Below are positions 25,680-33,768 of a DNA stretch of 64,000 nucleotides, piece by piece. A program made the translations under genes and the position numbers. Positions within the stretch are counted from its first letter, which is position 1. Each line of letters begins with the position of its first letter. The notes beneath the pieces are model-generated. The model saw nothing but the letters and a program-made list of their open reading frames with translations. It ran no database searches and was not told where the DNA came from. The DNA lies in contig NZ_JALJVY010000011.1 in assembly GCF_024168485.1 (NCBI RefSeq), forward strand, positions 1 to 64,000, given 5' to 3'. Origin of the DNA: Sphingobium sp. OAS761. GTDB lineage: Bacteria > Pseudomonadota > Alphaproteobacteria > Sphingomonadales > Sphingomonadaceae.

Positions 25680-26003
25680 GTATCGATGGTCGGGCGGTCA
25701 TGCCGTGTTCGCAAGAATGTGGCAGGGGCGCCGGACGGGTCTACGGACACCATGCCGGGTACGCGCGAAAGTGAACGTCGGGCATGGAACACCGGATGAC
25801 CAGCCCCGGGATGGCGGCCCTTGGCCAAGACCCGGAGCTTGACCCGAGAGGTGTTTCCGTCCCGGGAACGCCGCGAGGGAAAACGCCGGGCCGATGATCG
25901 CATCCCGTCACGGGACGCGGATCGGACGACCCGACGGAAGTGGGGACCGGCAGCGATGCCGGCCCCCATTTTGCATTGCGGATCACCCCGGGTGATGGCC
26001 CGG
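25680..26003. other. gene-free stretch, GC-rich, no recognised gene
   Basis: I see no credible coding frame here. Short frames on both strands lack ribosome sites and family motifs. The only structure is the hairpin near 25942-25972, just before the tRNA-Thr gene. The GC-rich part may be untranslated leader or decayed sequence. Confidence 0.4.
25942..25972 (+). terminator. GC-rich hairpin with short T tract
   Basis: GGGGACCGGCA and TGCCGGCCCCC pair around a GCGA loop with one mismatch, followed by ATTTT. It reads as a terminator for the + strand. As no + strand gene is directly upstream, it may instead be part of the tRNA-Thr 3' region on the other strand. Confidence 0.45.
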
Positions 26004-26075
<72 letters not shown>

Positions 26076-26103
26076 GCACCGTTCGGGCGGCAAGCCCTTA
26101 CTA

Positions 26104-26961
26104 TCAGATGACGCCGAACGTCCAGCCCTCAGTGCGTGCTATTTGCGGTGTCAGTCCGCACGGGGCCCAGAGCGGCGGATGCGCGGCCATGCGGCGCATC
26201 CACGCGGCGGTGACGATGGCGTCGGCGCCATGATCGTCCGGCATCGGGCCGACATGAGGTGCCGACCCCAGCTGGTCGAGCGCCGTGTTCAGCGCTTGCC
26301 GGTCGCGAATCTTGGTGCGGCCCTTTGGTCGTCCGGCGGCCCGCGCGGCGATGCTGGTGTATATTTCGACGATCATGGACCCCCTCCGTGTCGGCGGATC
26401 GAAAGGCCAGACCGGAACATGGTCGCGCACCCTGTGCAGCAACCGCATGCCCGCGAAACTCGCCTTGGCGACCTGCGCCGCGCCAATCGCGTCGTATATG
26501 GTGGAAGGCTTGCCGCCGCCCCGGGAATTATACAGCGCCTCGCACACCCGGTTATGCAGGAACTCGGCCTTCACGCCGTCCGCCTTGCCGAAATAGAAAT
26601 GGCGGCGATGCGCGATTTCCAGCAGGCTGGCCGCGCCCAGATCCGGGTCGGCGCAGAGCGCGTCGACATAGGCCCAGAAGGCCGGCGCGTTGTCAGGCAC
26701 CGGATCGCCGGGCAGATAGGCGCCGCGCGCGACGAAGGGCGGGGCGAAGCTGAAGTCGAAGCCGAACAGGGTCGGGGTCTCGCGCGCCATGGCGATCAGC
26801 CAATCCGCCACCGCCGTGCGCGACCACAGGCCGTCCGGACCCTGAACGAGGCGCGGCGCTTGTCCATCGTCCTGACAGATGGCGACCGCTATCCCCTTGT
26901 GCCGCGATCCGCGGGCGCCGGACCAGTCTATCGCCGCGAAGCGGGTGAACCGGGGGTTCAT
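26104..26961 (-). CDS. RNase H-like fold protein (DUF429-like), 285 aa
   Basis: The start FTRFAAIDWSGARGSRHKGI looks like the first strand of an RNase H/actin-like fold, with Asp in AAIDWSG. Further acidic positions are GFDFSFAPPF and DDHGADAIVTAAWMRRM, the last resembling the terminal D-D-x2-DA motif of DUF429. A function in nucleic acid processing is only an inference. Its ATG overlaps the rarA stop by four bases (ATGA), so it is translated with rarA. There is no signal or membrane segment. Confidence 0.65.
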   Translation of the reverse strand: MNPRFTRFAAIDWSGARGSRHKGIAVAICQDDGQAPRLVQGPDGLWSRTAVADWLIAMARETPTLFGFDFSFAPPFVARGAYLPGDPVPDNAPAFWAYVDALCADPDLGAASLLEIAHRRHFYFGKADGVKAEFLHNRVCEALYNSRGGGKPSTIYDAIGAAQVAKASFAGMRLLHRVRDHVPVWPFDPPTRRGSMIVEIYTSIAARAAGRPKGRTKIRDRQALNTALDQLGSAPHVGPMPDDHGADAIVTAAWMRRMAAHPPLWAPCGLTPQIARTEGWTFGVI

Positions 26962-28268
26962 CCGTCACGGTCGGCGCGCAAGCGATTCCAGTAGGCGATG
27001 CGCTCGGCGATCCGCGCCTCGAACCCCCGCTCGGTGGGGGTGTAGAATGTCTGCGGCGCCATCTCCCCGGGCCAGTAATTGTCGCCCGAAAAGCCCTCTG
27101 CCGCGTCATGGTCATACTGATAGCCCTTGCCATAGCCGATATCCTTCATCAGCCGGGTCGGGGCGTTGAGAATATTCTGCGGCGGCATCAGCGATCCGGT
27201 GTCGCGGGCGGACTTGAAGGATGCCTTCATCGCCGCATAGGCGGCATTCGATTTGGGCGCTGTGGCGCAATAGAGGCAGGCCTGCACGATCGCCAGCTCG
27301 CCTTCGGGCGAGCCGAGAAAATCATAGGCGTCCTTGGCAGCAAGGCACTGGACCAGCGCCTGCGGGTCGGCCAGGCCGATGTCCTCCGTCGCGAAGCGGA
27401 CCAGCCGGCGCAGGACGTAAAGCGGTTCCTCCCCCGCTGTCAGCATTCGGGCGAGATAATAGAGCGCGGCCTGCGGGTCCGATCCGCGCAGCGATTTATG
27501 CAGCGCCGAAATCAGGTTGTAATGGCCCTCACGATCCTTGTCGTAGACGGCGACCCGCCGGTGGAGCAGGGCCGAAAGCCCGGCCGGATCCAGCGGCTCG
27601 CCGATGTTTATCGCATGGAGCGTCTCAACCTGATTGAGCAGGAAGCGTCCGTCCCCGTCGGCGCTCGCCAGCAGCGCCTCGCGCGCGGCGGCATCCAGCG
27701 GCAGGGGTCGCCCGGTCACGGCTTCGGCCCGTTCCAGCAGCTGTTCCAGTGCCGCCGCATCCAGCCGACGCAGGATCAGCACCTGCGCGCGCGACAGCAA
27801 GGCCGCATTGAGTTCGAAGCTGGGGTTTTCCGTCGTCGCGCCGACCAGGATGACCGTGCCATTTTCGACGAAGGGCAGGAAACTGTCCTGCTGGGCGCGA
27901 TTGAAGCGGTGGATTTCGTCCACGAACAACAACGTCTTTTCCCCGCGTCGCGCATGGTCTGCGGCGGTGGCGAAGATTTTCTTGAGGTCCGCGACGCCCG
28001 AAAACACCGCCGATACCGGCGCGAAGCGCATCCCCACCGCGTCGGCCAGCAGGCGGGAAATCGTCGTCTTGCCCGTCCCCGGCGGCCCCCAGAAGATGAT
28101 CGATGACAACCGCCCCGCCGCGACCATGCGGCCGATCGCGCCGTCGGCCCCGGTCAGGTGATCCTGTCCCACCACTTCGGCAAGGCTGCGGGGACGCAGC
28201 CGGTCGGCCAGCGGGGCGGTGTCGGCCGGGGTTTCGGCATCGGTATCTGGGGCGAAGAGGTCGGCCAT
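26958..28268 (-). CDS. rarA: replication-associated recombination protein A (MgsA/RarA AAA+ ATPase)
   Basis: RarA acts at stalled replication forks with SSB. The 436-aa protein starts MADLFAPDTDAETPADTAPL and has Walker A GPPGTGKTT (61-69), Walker B with DEIH (117-120), sensor 1 GATTENPSFELN and the arginine-finger region LSRAQVLIL. A C-terminal tetramerisation domain follows, with the family motif LPPQNILNAPT-like (GSLMPPQNILNAPTRLMKDI) and KGYQYDHDAAEGF. I prefer the ATG at 28268 over an upstream frame to 28358, because MADLF is a common family start. It is coupled to the RNase H-fold gene by an ATGA overlap. Confidence 0.95.
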   Translation of the reverse strand: MADLFAPDTDAETPADTAPLADRLRPRSLAEVVGQDHLTGADGAIGRMVAAGRLSSIIFWGPPGTGKTTISRLLADAVGMRFAPVSAVFSGVADLKKIFATAADHARRGEKTLLFVDEIHRFNRAQQDSFLPFVENGTVILVGATTENPSFELNAALLSRAQVLILRRLDAAALEQLLERAEAVTGRPLPLDAAAREALLASADGDGRFLLNQVETLHAINIGEPLDPAGLSALLHRRVAVYDKDREGHYNLISALHKSLRGSDPQAALYYLARMLTAGEEPLYVLRRLVRFATEDIGLADPQALVQCLAAKDAYDFLGSPEGELAIVQACLYCATAPKSNAAYAAMKASFKSARDTGSLMPPQNILNAPTRLMKDIGYGKGYQYDHDAAEGFSGDNYWPGEMAPQTFYTPTERGFEARIAERIAYWNRLRADRDG

Positions 28269-28296
28269 CGGAACGGGTATAGGGTGCGCGCCGCGC

Positions 28297-29475
28297 TCAG
28301 GGAACCGGGCTGGACCGGGGCGCCATGCCATGCGCCCGCTGGCGGATGACGCGGACATAGGTGTCGACCAGCGCCTGATTCACCTGGTCCCAGCCGTTTC
28401 GTTCCGCCCGGGCCTGTGCTGCGGTGCCTGCGGCGGCCCTGGCATCGGGTTGCTGGCAATAAAGTTGCAACGCATCGGCGAAATCCTGGATCGCGCCCGG
28501 CCGGATCAGCCGCCCGGTAATGCCCTCGGTCACCAGGCTTTCGCTGCCAGTCGCGCGCGCCGCGACCGTCGGCAGGCCGCACGCCATCGCTTCCAGCGTC
28601 ACGTTGCCGAAGGTTTCGGTGACGGACGGGTTGAACAGCATGTCCATGCTGGCCACGGCCCGGCCCAGGTCCGGGCCTTTCTGAAAGCCGGTGAACACGG
28701 CGTGGGGCAGGCGGCTCTGAAACCATTCGCGTGCCGGTCCTTCGCCGACGACGAGCACCTTGTGGGGAACCTGGCGCGTTCCGAGCTGGTCGATCGTGTC
28801 GGAAAAGACGTCCAGGCCCTTTTCCATCACCAGCCGGCCGATGAAACCGATCACTGGCTTGTCATCGGCGATGCCCAGAGCGCGTCGCCACTCCATGTCG
28901 CGCCGGCCGGGATTGAAGATGTCGCGATCGATGCCGCGGGTCCATATGCCGATGTCGTAGTTCATCCGCTGCTCGCGCAGCAATTGCGCCATGGATTCGG
29001 ACGGCGCCACGATGGCGTCGCAGCGCCGGTAGAAACGGCGCAGAACCGATTCCAACAGCGGTTCCAGAAAAGCGAGGCCATAATAGCGCGGATAGGTTTC
29101 GAACCGGGTGTGGACGGAGGCGATTGCGGGCAGGTTATTGGACCTTGCCCAGCTCACCGCCCGATGGCCGAGCGGGTCCGGGCTGGACACATGCACGACA
29201 TTGGGTCGGAAAGCCGCCAGATCGCGCCGCACCTCACCCGACATGCGATAGGGCACGCGATATTCGCGCCGCCCCGGGACCGCGAAGGAAGGCGCGCTCA
29301 CCAGGTCGCCGGCCGGTTCGAAGGCGGGCGTGTCCGTCGTCGGCGAATAGACGCGCACTGCCGCCCCCTGCCGCAGCAGATAGCCGACCAGGCGGTTGAG
29401 TGCCTGGTTCGCGCCGTCCCGCACATAATTGTAATTGCCGCTGAACAGGGCGACACGAAGGCCGGTTGCATCCAT
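28297..29475 (-). CDS. glycosyltransferase family 4, mannosyltransferase-like
   Basis: The 392-aa GT-B protein begins MDATGLRVALFSGNYNYVRD. It contains HVSSPDPLGHRAV, the hinge region WTRGIDRDIFNP, VIGFIGRLVMEKGLDVF and the donor-binding EX7E-type motif TETFGNVTLEAMACGLP. These patterns resemble GDP-mannose-dependent alpha-mannosyltransferases (PimB/MgtA group), which glycosylate lipids at the cytosolic face. The actual acceptor is not shown. It lies 28 bp upstream of rarA in the same direction. Confidence 0.85.
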   Translation of the reverse strand: MDATGLRVALFSGNYNYVRDGANQALNRLVGYLLRQGAAVRVYSPTTDTPAFEPAGDLVSAPSFAVPGRREYRVPYRMSGEVRRDLAAFRPNVVHVSSPDPLGHRAVSWARSNNLPAIASVHTRFETYPRYYGLAFLEPLLESVLRRFYRRCDAIVAPSESMAQLLREQRMNYDIGIWTRGIDRDIFNPGRRDMEWRRALGIADDKPVIGFIGRLVMEKGLDVFSDTIDQLGTRQVPHKVLVVGEGPAREWFQSRLPHAVFTGFQKGPDLGRAVASMDMLFNPSVTETFGNVTLEAMACGLPTVAARATGSESLVTEGITGRLIRPGAIQDFADALQLYCQQPDARAAAGTAAQARAERNGWDQVNQALVDTYVRVIRQRAHGMAPRSSPVP

Positions 29476-29601
29476 CGCCGCCCCTTACTCCATGCCGTTG
29501 CAAAACCCAAGGGAACCAGTTGCGCGGTCGGGAATTTTGCCGGTGCAGGTCCCGGGAACGCGGCCGGCGCGGTGTGCACCCAAGCAAGGAGAGGATGCTC
29601 C

Positions 29602-29820
29602 ATGACCGAGAGATTCCGCAAGGGAAGCCGGGTCCGTTGGAACTGGGGGCAGGGCGTCGGCCGCGGGCAAATTGCGGAGCGGTTCGATCGTCATGTGGAA
29701 CGCACGATCGACGGCTCGCTGATCCGCCGCAACGGCTCCCCCGACAATCCGGCCTATCTGATCAGCGTCGATACCGGCGGACATGTACTGAAACTGGGGT
29801 CCGAACTGGACGCCGCCTGA
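29602..29820 (+). CDS. hypervirulence-associated TUDOR-domain protein (DUF2945)
   Basis: The 72-aa protein starts MTERFRKGSRVRWNWGQGVG and has the DUF2945/HVA1 pattern: short beta strands with GRGQIAERFDRHVERTIDGS, RNGSPDNPAYLI and a terminal VLKLGSEL. This small SH3/Tudor-like fold is widespread in bacteria with unknown targets. AAGGAGAGG lies upstream of the ATG. It is divergent from the GT4 gene. A long frame running in from the left is antisense to GT4 and is discarded. Confidence 0.85.
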   Translation: MTERFRKGSRVRWNWGQGVGRGQIAERFDRHVERTIDGSLIRRNGSPDNPAYLISVDTGGHVLKLGSELDAA

Positions 29821-29879
29821 CAGTCCGGCTTAGCGCAAACGGCCATCGCCATCGTGCGGTCGCTATGGCATGAAGCGGC

Positions 29880-30533
29880 ATGACCGCGCCTTCCATGACC
29901 GTCGACGCCTTGCTGGTCGGCACACCGATGCCGTTTCGCGACAAGGACCATAGCGCCATTGCAAAGCAGCCGGTCAGCGGCCCGGTGGCGATCTGCTGGG
30001 ACGGGCTCGCCGGGGATGCTGTGGCCGACCGCATCCATCATGGCGGCTGGGACAAGGCGATCCACCTCTATCCGCAGGATCATTATGGCTGGTGGCGCGA
30101 CCGCAAGCCGGGCCATGCGCTGCTCGACCGGGCAGGGGCCTTTGGCGAGAATATCGCCTCGCGCGGGATGACGGAGCGGGACATTTGCCTTGGCGACCGC
30201 TTTTCGCTGGGCAGCGCGATGGTGGAGGTCAGTCATGGCCGCCAGCCCTGCTGGAAGCTGGACCATCGCTTCGGTGCGCGTGACGTCATGGCGACCATCG
30301 TCCGGACGGCGCGTTGCGGCCTCTATTTCCGCGTCTTGCGGGAAGGGGAGGCGCAGGCCGGCACGAGCATGGAATTGCTCGAACGTCCCTTGCCCGAATG
30401 GAATATCGCCCGCGTCTTCTCCCTGCTGATCGGTGGCGGGCACAAGGCCGATCCGGCAGCGGTCGCGATGCTCGCCGACATGCCCGTCCTTGCCGAGGCA
30501 TGGCGGGACCGGGCGCGCAAGCTGGCGGCATAG
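29880..30533 (+). CDS. MOSC domain protein (YiiM-like)
   Basis: The 217-aa protein contains the YiiM-type MOSC pattern: HHGGWDKAIHLYPQDHYGWW, FGENIASRGMTERDICLGDR and the conserved cysteine motif VSHGRQPCWKLDHRF that holds molybdenum cofactor. YiiM proteins reduce N-hydroxylated purines such as 6-hydroxylaminopurine. A C-terminal helical region (LERPLPEWNIARVFSLL) is typical. It precedes the YdeI-like gene by 15 bp in the same direction. Confidence 0.87.
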   Translation: MTAPSMTVDALLVGTPMPFRDKDHSAIAKQPVSGPVAICWDGLAGDAVADRIHHGGWDKAIHLYPQDHYGWWRDRKPGHALLDRAGAFGENIASRGMTERDICLGDRFSLGSAMVEVSHGRQPCWKLDHRFGARDVMATIVRTARCGLYFRVLREGEAQAGTSMELLERPLPEWNIARVFSLLIGGGHKADPAAVAMLADMPVLAEAWRDRARKLAA

Positions 30534-30548
30534 GGCGCGCGAGCGGAC

Positions 30549-30860
30549 ATGACCCAGGATTTCGCGCAGGGGACAGTGCACCAGGCGGCCGTCGACATGC
30601 GGGCCGCGATCGAGGCCGATCCCGGCCTGCTGGCCCTGTGGCAGGGGCTGACGCCGCTGGGCCGCAACGAATTCATCTGTTGGGTCGACGATGCGAAGCA
30701 GGCGGCGACGCGTGCGCGCCGTATCGCGCGTTGCTGCCAGGAGTTGCGCGAGGGGAAAGGGCGACCCTGTTGCTGGGCCGGTTGCATCCATCGCGCCGAC
30801 AAGGCGCCGGGCCGCTGGCAGCAGGCAGTGCTGATCGACGGAAAGAAGCCGAAGCCTTGA
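30549..30860 (+). CDS. YdeI/OmdA-family protein, 103 aa
   Basis: The protein has LTPLGRNEFICWVDDAKQAA followed by TRARRIARCCQELREGKGRP, the signature of the YdeI (bacteriocin-protection) C-terminal domain, here as almost the whole protein. Unusually it carries four cysteines in a short span (RCC, PCCWAGCIH). No catalytic role is known; family members are linked to antimicrobial tolerance in enterobacteria. It lies between MOSC and the sirtuin, all on the same strand. Confidence 0.75.
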   Translation: MTQDFAQGTVHQAAVDMRAAIEADPGLLALWQGLTPLGRNEFICWVDDAKQAATRARRIARCCQELREGKGRPCCWAGCIHRADKAPGRWQQAVLIDGKKPKP

Positions 30861-30913
30861 TCCGTCGGACGTCAACGGTTCCGGCCTGTCCGCGCGGAGG
30901 CTAGAAGCATTCC

Positions 30914-31615
30914 ATGACCCACGATATCCGTAACATTGTCATCCTCACCGGCGCGGGTATTTCCGCCGAGAGCGGCCTTGCCACCTTTCGCGGGCCTGAC
31001 GGCCTGTGGGAAGGGCATCGGGTCGAGGATGTGTGCACGCCCGAGGCGCTGGCCCGCGACCCGGTGCTGGTCCATCGTTTCTACGACGAGCGCCGGGCCA
31101 AGCTGGCGGATGTGCAGCCCAATGCCGCGCATGAGGCGCTGGCCGCGCTCGACGCTTCATGGGGCGACGACCTGCTGATCGTGACGCAGAATGTCGACGA
31201 CCTGCACGAGCGGGCGGGGGCGAGGCGGCTGATCCACATGCACGGGGAATTGCGTTCGGCGCTCTGTGTGGCCTGCGGCAAGGCGGTGTCCTGGGGTGAT
31301 CCGCTGCCGCCCGGATCGTCCTGCACCGGTTGCGCGGCGCCTCGCCTGCGTCCCGACATCGTGTTCTTCGGCGAAATGCCCTACCGGATGGATCGCATCT
31401 ACGCCGCGCTGGAGCAGGCGGATCTGTTCGTGTCGATCGGAACGTCCGGCGCCGTCTATCCCGCCGCCGGGTTTGTCCAGACCGCCCGCCACGCCGGCGC
31501 GCACACGATCGAGCTCAATCTCGATCCGTCTGCCGGCAGCGCGCTGTTCGACGAGAGCCGTCTGGGGCCGGCCACCCTGCTGGTCCCGGACCTCGTGCGA
31601 ACATTGCTATCCTGA
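30914..31615 (+). CDS. cobB: NAD-dependent protein deacylase (sirtuin)
   Basis: The 233-aa Sir2 protein has ILTGAGISAESGLATFRGPD (NAD binding), TQNVDDLHERAGA and catalytic His110 in LIHMHGEL. Zinc cysteines are at 118, 121, 137 and 140 (CVAC and CTGC). Tyr57 and Arg60 in HRFYDERRAK match the Y-x2-R pair that lets SIRT5/CobB-type enzymes remove succinyl and malonyl groups, so both deacetylase and desuccinylase activity are expected. It probably acts on metabolic enzymes in the cytosol. A perfect inverted repeat follows the stop. Confidence 0.93.
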   Translation: MTHDIRNIVILTGAGISAESGLATFRGPDGLWEGHRVEDVCTPEALARDPVLVHRFYDERRAKLADVQPNAAHEALAALDASWGDDLLIVTQNVDDLHERAGARRLIHMHGELRSALCVACGKAVSWGDPLPPGSSCTGCAAPRLRPDIVFFGEMPYRMDRIYAALEQADLFVSIGTSGAVYPAAGFVQTARHAGAHTIELNLDPSAGSALFDESRLGPATLLVPDLVRTLLS

Positions 31616-31626
31616 CATCCGCGGGA

Positions 31627-31642
31627 GGTATCATCTGATACC
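31627..31642. repeat. perfect inverted repeat after cobB
   Basis: GGTATCA and TGATACC flank TC. No T-run follows, so it is a poor terminator; an operator upstream of the PAP2 gene is possible. Its centre shares ATCATCTGAT with the palindrome at 25629-25651. Confidence 0.5.
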
Positions 31643-31776
31643 GGGTGGACGAAGGGGGCGCGGCAGGCAAGGCACCGCCATGTCATGCCGGCAGCGGGAA
31701 AGCATTGTACCGTAACGGAAAATCAACCGGCGATTAACGCAAATATCCTATCGGCCCCGTGAACGAAAGGATGTGC

Positions 31777-32697
31777 ATGAGCGAGCAGCGCTATTTCATC
31801 ATTGTCTCGCTGGCTCTTGCAACCTTATGCTGCACAGCCTTGCTCTACGTAACCGGCCTGCATCTGTCGATCAGCGGAGTTCCGCTTGGCTTGGCAGCTT
31901 CGGTCAGCGTCGGCCTTGTCTGCGCGTCGGTCAGTCGGCCGGAATTCAGCGAAATGCTTCGTCGCGTCGTTTGGCTGTTGGAGTGCCTGGCCTATCTGTC
32001 CATCGCCTCGCTGGTGGGCAGTATTGCGAGTTATCCCCTAGCCGCGCTGAGTGACGGGTGGTGGGACCGCCAGTTTCTCGCCGCCGATGCGCTCCTGGCG
32101 CTCGATTGGCGCGCATATTGGAATTTTTCGGTAAGTCGGCCCGCAATATTCCGGATCCTGTCGCTGGCATATGGCAGCTTTTTCTACATGCCCATGCTGA
32201 TTGTGGGCGCGCTGACCCTCACCGGTCGATTGCCTCAGGCCTATCGTTTCGTTTCCGCATTCATCATTGCCCTTGTCCTGACCGACGTCGGCATGCTTGT
32301 GTTTCCTGCCAGGTCGGCGGCCGCCAATCTGCTCCCCCAGGATACACCATTGGCACCGCTCTCCGGCTTGCTCCACATTCCCGTTATCGAAGGGCTTCGC
32401 GATGGGTCGATACGCGTGATCGAGGTTGCGCAGATGAACGGCCTGATCGCCTTTCCCAGCTTTCATGCGGCGGCAAGCCTGTTGTTCATGTGGGGAGGAT
32501 GGCAAGTTTCCATGTTCAGGGTGGGTTTTCTTGCCGTCAATGGCCTGATGCTCGCCTCGACACCGATTACCGGCGGCCACTATTTCATAGACGTGCTTGC
32601 GGGGTTGGCCGTGGCGATGGTGGCCATCGCGATGAGCTATAGGGTGTCCCGCCGGCGCTTACCCGGCAGCGGGCATGTGGTATCGTGCAGCGCCTGA
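31777..32697 (+). CDS. PAP2-superfamily membrane phosphatase/transferase
   Basis: The protein is an integral membrane protein with about six hydrophobic segments. It carries the two C-terminal PAP2 motifs FPSFHAAASLLF and STPITGGHYFIDVLAG, each with a histidine for catalysis. The pattern suits the PAP2_3 (Aur1/Ipt1-like) branch, which transfers or removes lipid-linked phosphate groups. I choose the ATG at 31777, which has GAAAGGA a few bases upstream. Starts at 31759 (GTG) and 31771 are in frame but badly spaced. It is convergent with the FecR gene across 24 bp. Confidence 0.82.
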   Translation: MSEQRYFIIVSLALATLCCTALLYVTGLHLSISGVPLGLAASVSVGLVCASVSRPEFSEMLRRVVWLLECLAYLSIASLVGSIASYPLAALSDGWWDRQFLAADALLALDWRAYWNFSVSRPAIFRILSLAYGSFFYMPMLIVGALTLTGRLPQAYRFVSAFIIALVLTDVGMLVFPARSAAANLLPQDTPLAPLSGLLHIPVIEGLRDGSIRVIEVAQMNGLIAFPSFHAAASLLFMWGGWQVSMFRVGFLAVNGLMLASTPITGGHYFIDVLAGLAVAMVAIAMSYRVSRRRLPGSGHVVSCSA

Positions 32698-32721
32698 CCT
32701 GTTCGCGGACACGCCGCCTCG

Positions 32722-33768
32722 TCAGGGAATATCGCCGGCGTCTTCGTCGCTTGCGTCGTCGCGGTACAGCAGCATGACCGATCCGTCCTCGCCGTTCACG
32801 GCGCGAACGGGCAGGCTCAGTTGCAGGGCCGACAGGAACTGGCGGCTGTCGGTGGTGCGGAACCGGCCGCCGATGCGCAGAGCCGATACGCGGGTGTCAC
32901 CGATCAGGATGGGGGTGGTGCGGTAGCGGTTGAACTCGCCCGCCGCCTGCTCGATCGTTTCGCCGTCCAGTTCGACCATCCGTTCGCGCCAGGCGGTCCG
33001 CTGGCCGACCAGCTTGGGGTCGAGTCGCGTCAGCGCGATGCTGCGCGGCTGGATCACCGCCCCGCTGCCCGCGCCGACCCGCGCAAGACTGTTGTTGCCG
33101 GAATGAACCGTGACTGTCCCGTGCGTGACCGTCAGTTCGACGACGGAAGGGCGCAACCGGACATTGAAGGCGGTGCCGACCGCGCGAATGACGGCGGCGC
33201 GGGCTTCCACATCGAACGGGCGATCGTCGCCATGGGCGACGTCGAAGGATGCTTCGCCCTTCAGGATGCGGACCTTGCGTCCATTTCCGGTGAAGCGGAC
33301 TTCCGCCTCGCTTCCGCTGTTGAGGTGAAGCTGCGATCCGTCCTCCAGCGCAATGTCCTGCACCTGGCCGATACCGGTCTGGTATCGTTCGACACCGGTG
33401 AAGGTGCGAACCGTGACGATGGCCGCCACGATGAACAGCATCACGGCCACGGCGGCGGCGACCATGATGTTGCGGGACAGCCGGCGCTGCTGTTCCTCGC
33501 TGACGATGACCTGAAGGGGGGGCAGGGTGATTTCGGCGGCCGCGCTTTTCAGCCTCTCGGCCGCATCCCATGCGGCTTCCGCGCGTGCAAACGCAACGGC
33601 GTGGCGTGGGTCGCTTTCGACCCATGCGCATATTTCAGCTTCGTCTTGTGGAGAGGGGTCGCTGTTAAGCCTGGCCAGCAGGCGCGCGGCTTCCGCTTCG
33701 ATCGCGTCCCTGTCCCCGCAGCTTGACCCTGGTCCCGACGCCTGCACGTTCGAAATCCGTTTCCTCAC
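32722..33768 (-). CDS. FecR-family transmembrane sensor / anti-sigma factor
   Basis: The protein has an N-terminal DUF4880-type anti-sigma domain (EAARLLARLNSDPSPQDEAE, residues 26-45). One transmembrane helix follows (about 101-122), then a periplasmic FecR domain (VQDIALEDGSQLHLNSGSEA, RKVRILKGEASFDVAH and IRAVGTAFNVRL). It should relay an outer-membrane signal to the sigma factor encoded upstream. The GTG at 33768 lies inside the sigma gene (104-bp overlap). A GTG at 33747, with AGGAAACGG upstream, is an alternative. No TonB receptor follows, unlike most such loci. Confidence 0.88.
   Translation of the reverse strand: MRKRISNVQASGPGSSCGDRDAIEAEAARLLARLNSDPSPQDEAEICAWVESDPRHAVAFARAEAAWDAAERLKSAAAEITLPPLQVIVSEEQQRRLSRNIMVAAAVAVMLFIVAAIVTVRTFTGVERYQTGIGQVQDIALEDGSQLHLNSGSEAEVRFTGNGRKVRILKGEASFDVAHGDDRPFDVEARAAVIRAVGTAFNVRLRPSVVELTVTHGTVTVHSGNNSLARVGAGSGAVIQPRSIALTRLDPKLVGQRTAWRERMVELDGETIEQAAGEFNRYRTTPILIGDTRVSALRIGGRFRTTDSRQFLSALQLSLPVRAVNGEDGSVMLLYRDDASDEDAGDIP

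Noticed and set aside
25520..26003. A complete oriC
   Set aside because: Only two strict DnaA boxes are seen, and the usual alphaproteobacterial origin neighbours are absent. It is kept only as a finding to test.
28219..29601. Long frame leading into the DUF2945 gene
   Set aside because: It is antisense to the GT4 gene. The DUF2945 product is complete from the ATG at 29602 with its own ribosome site.
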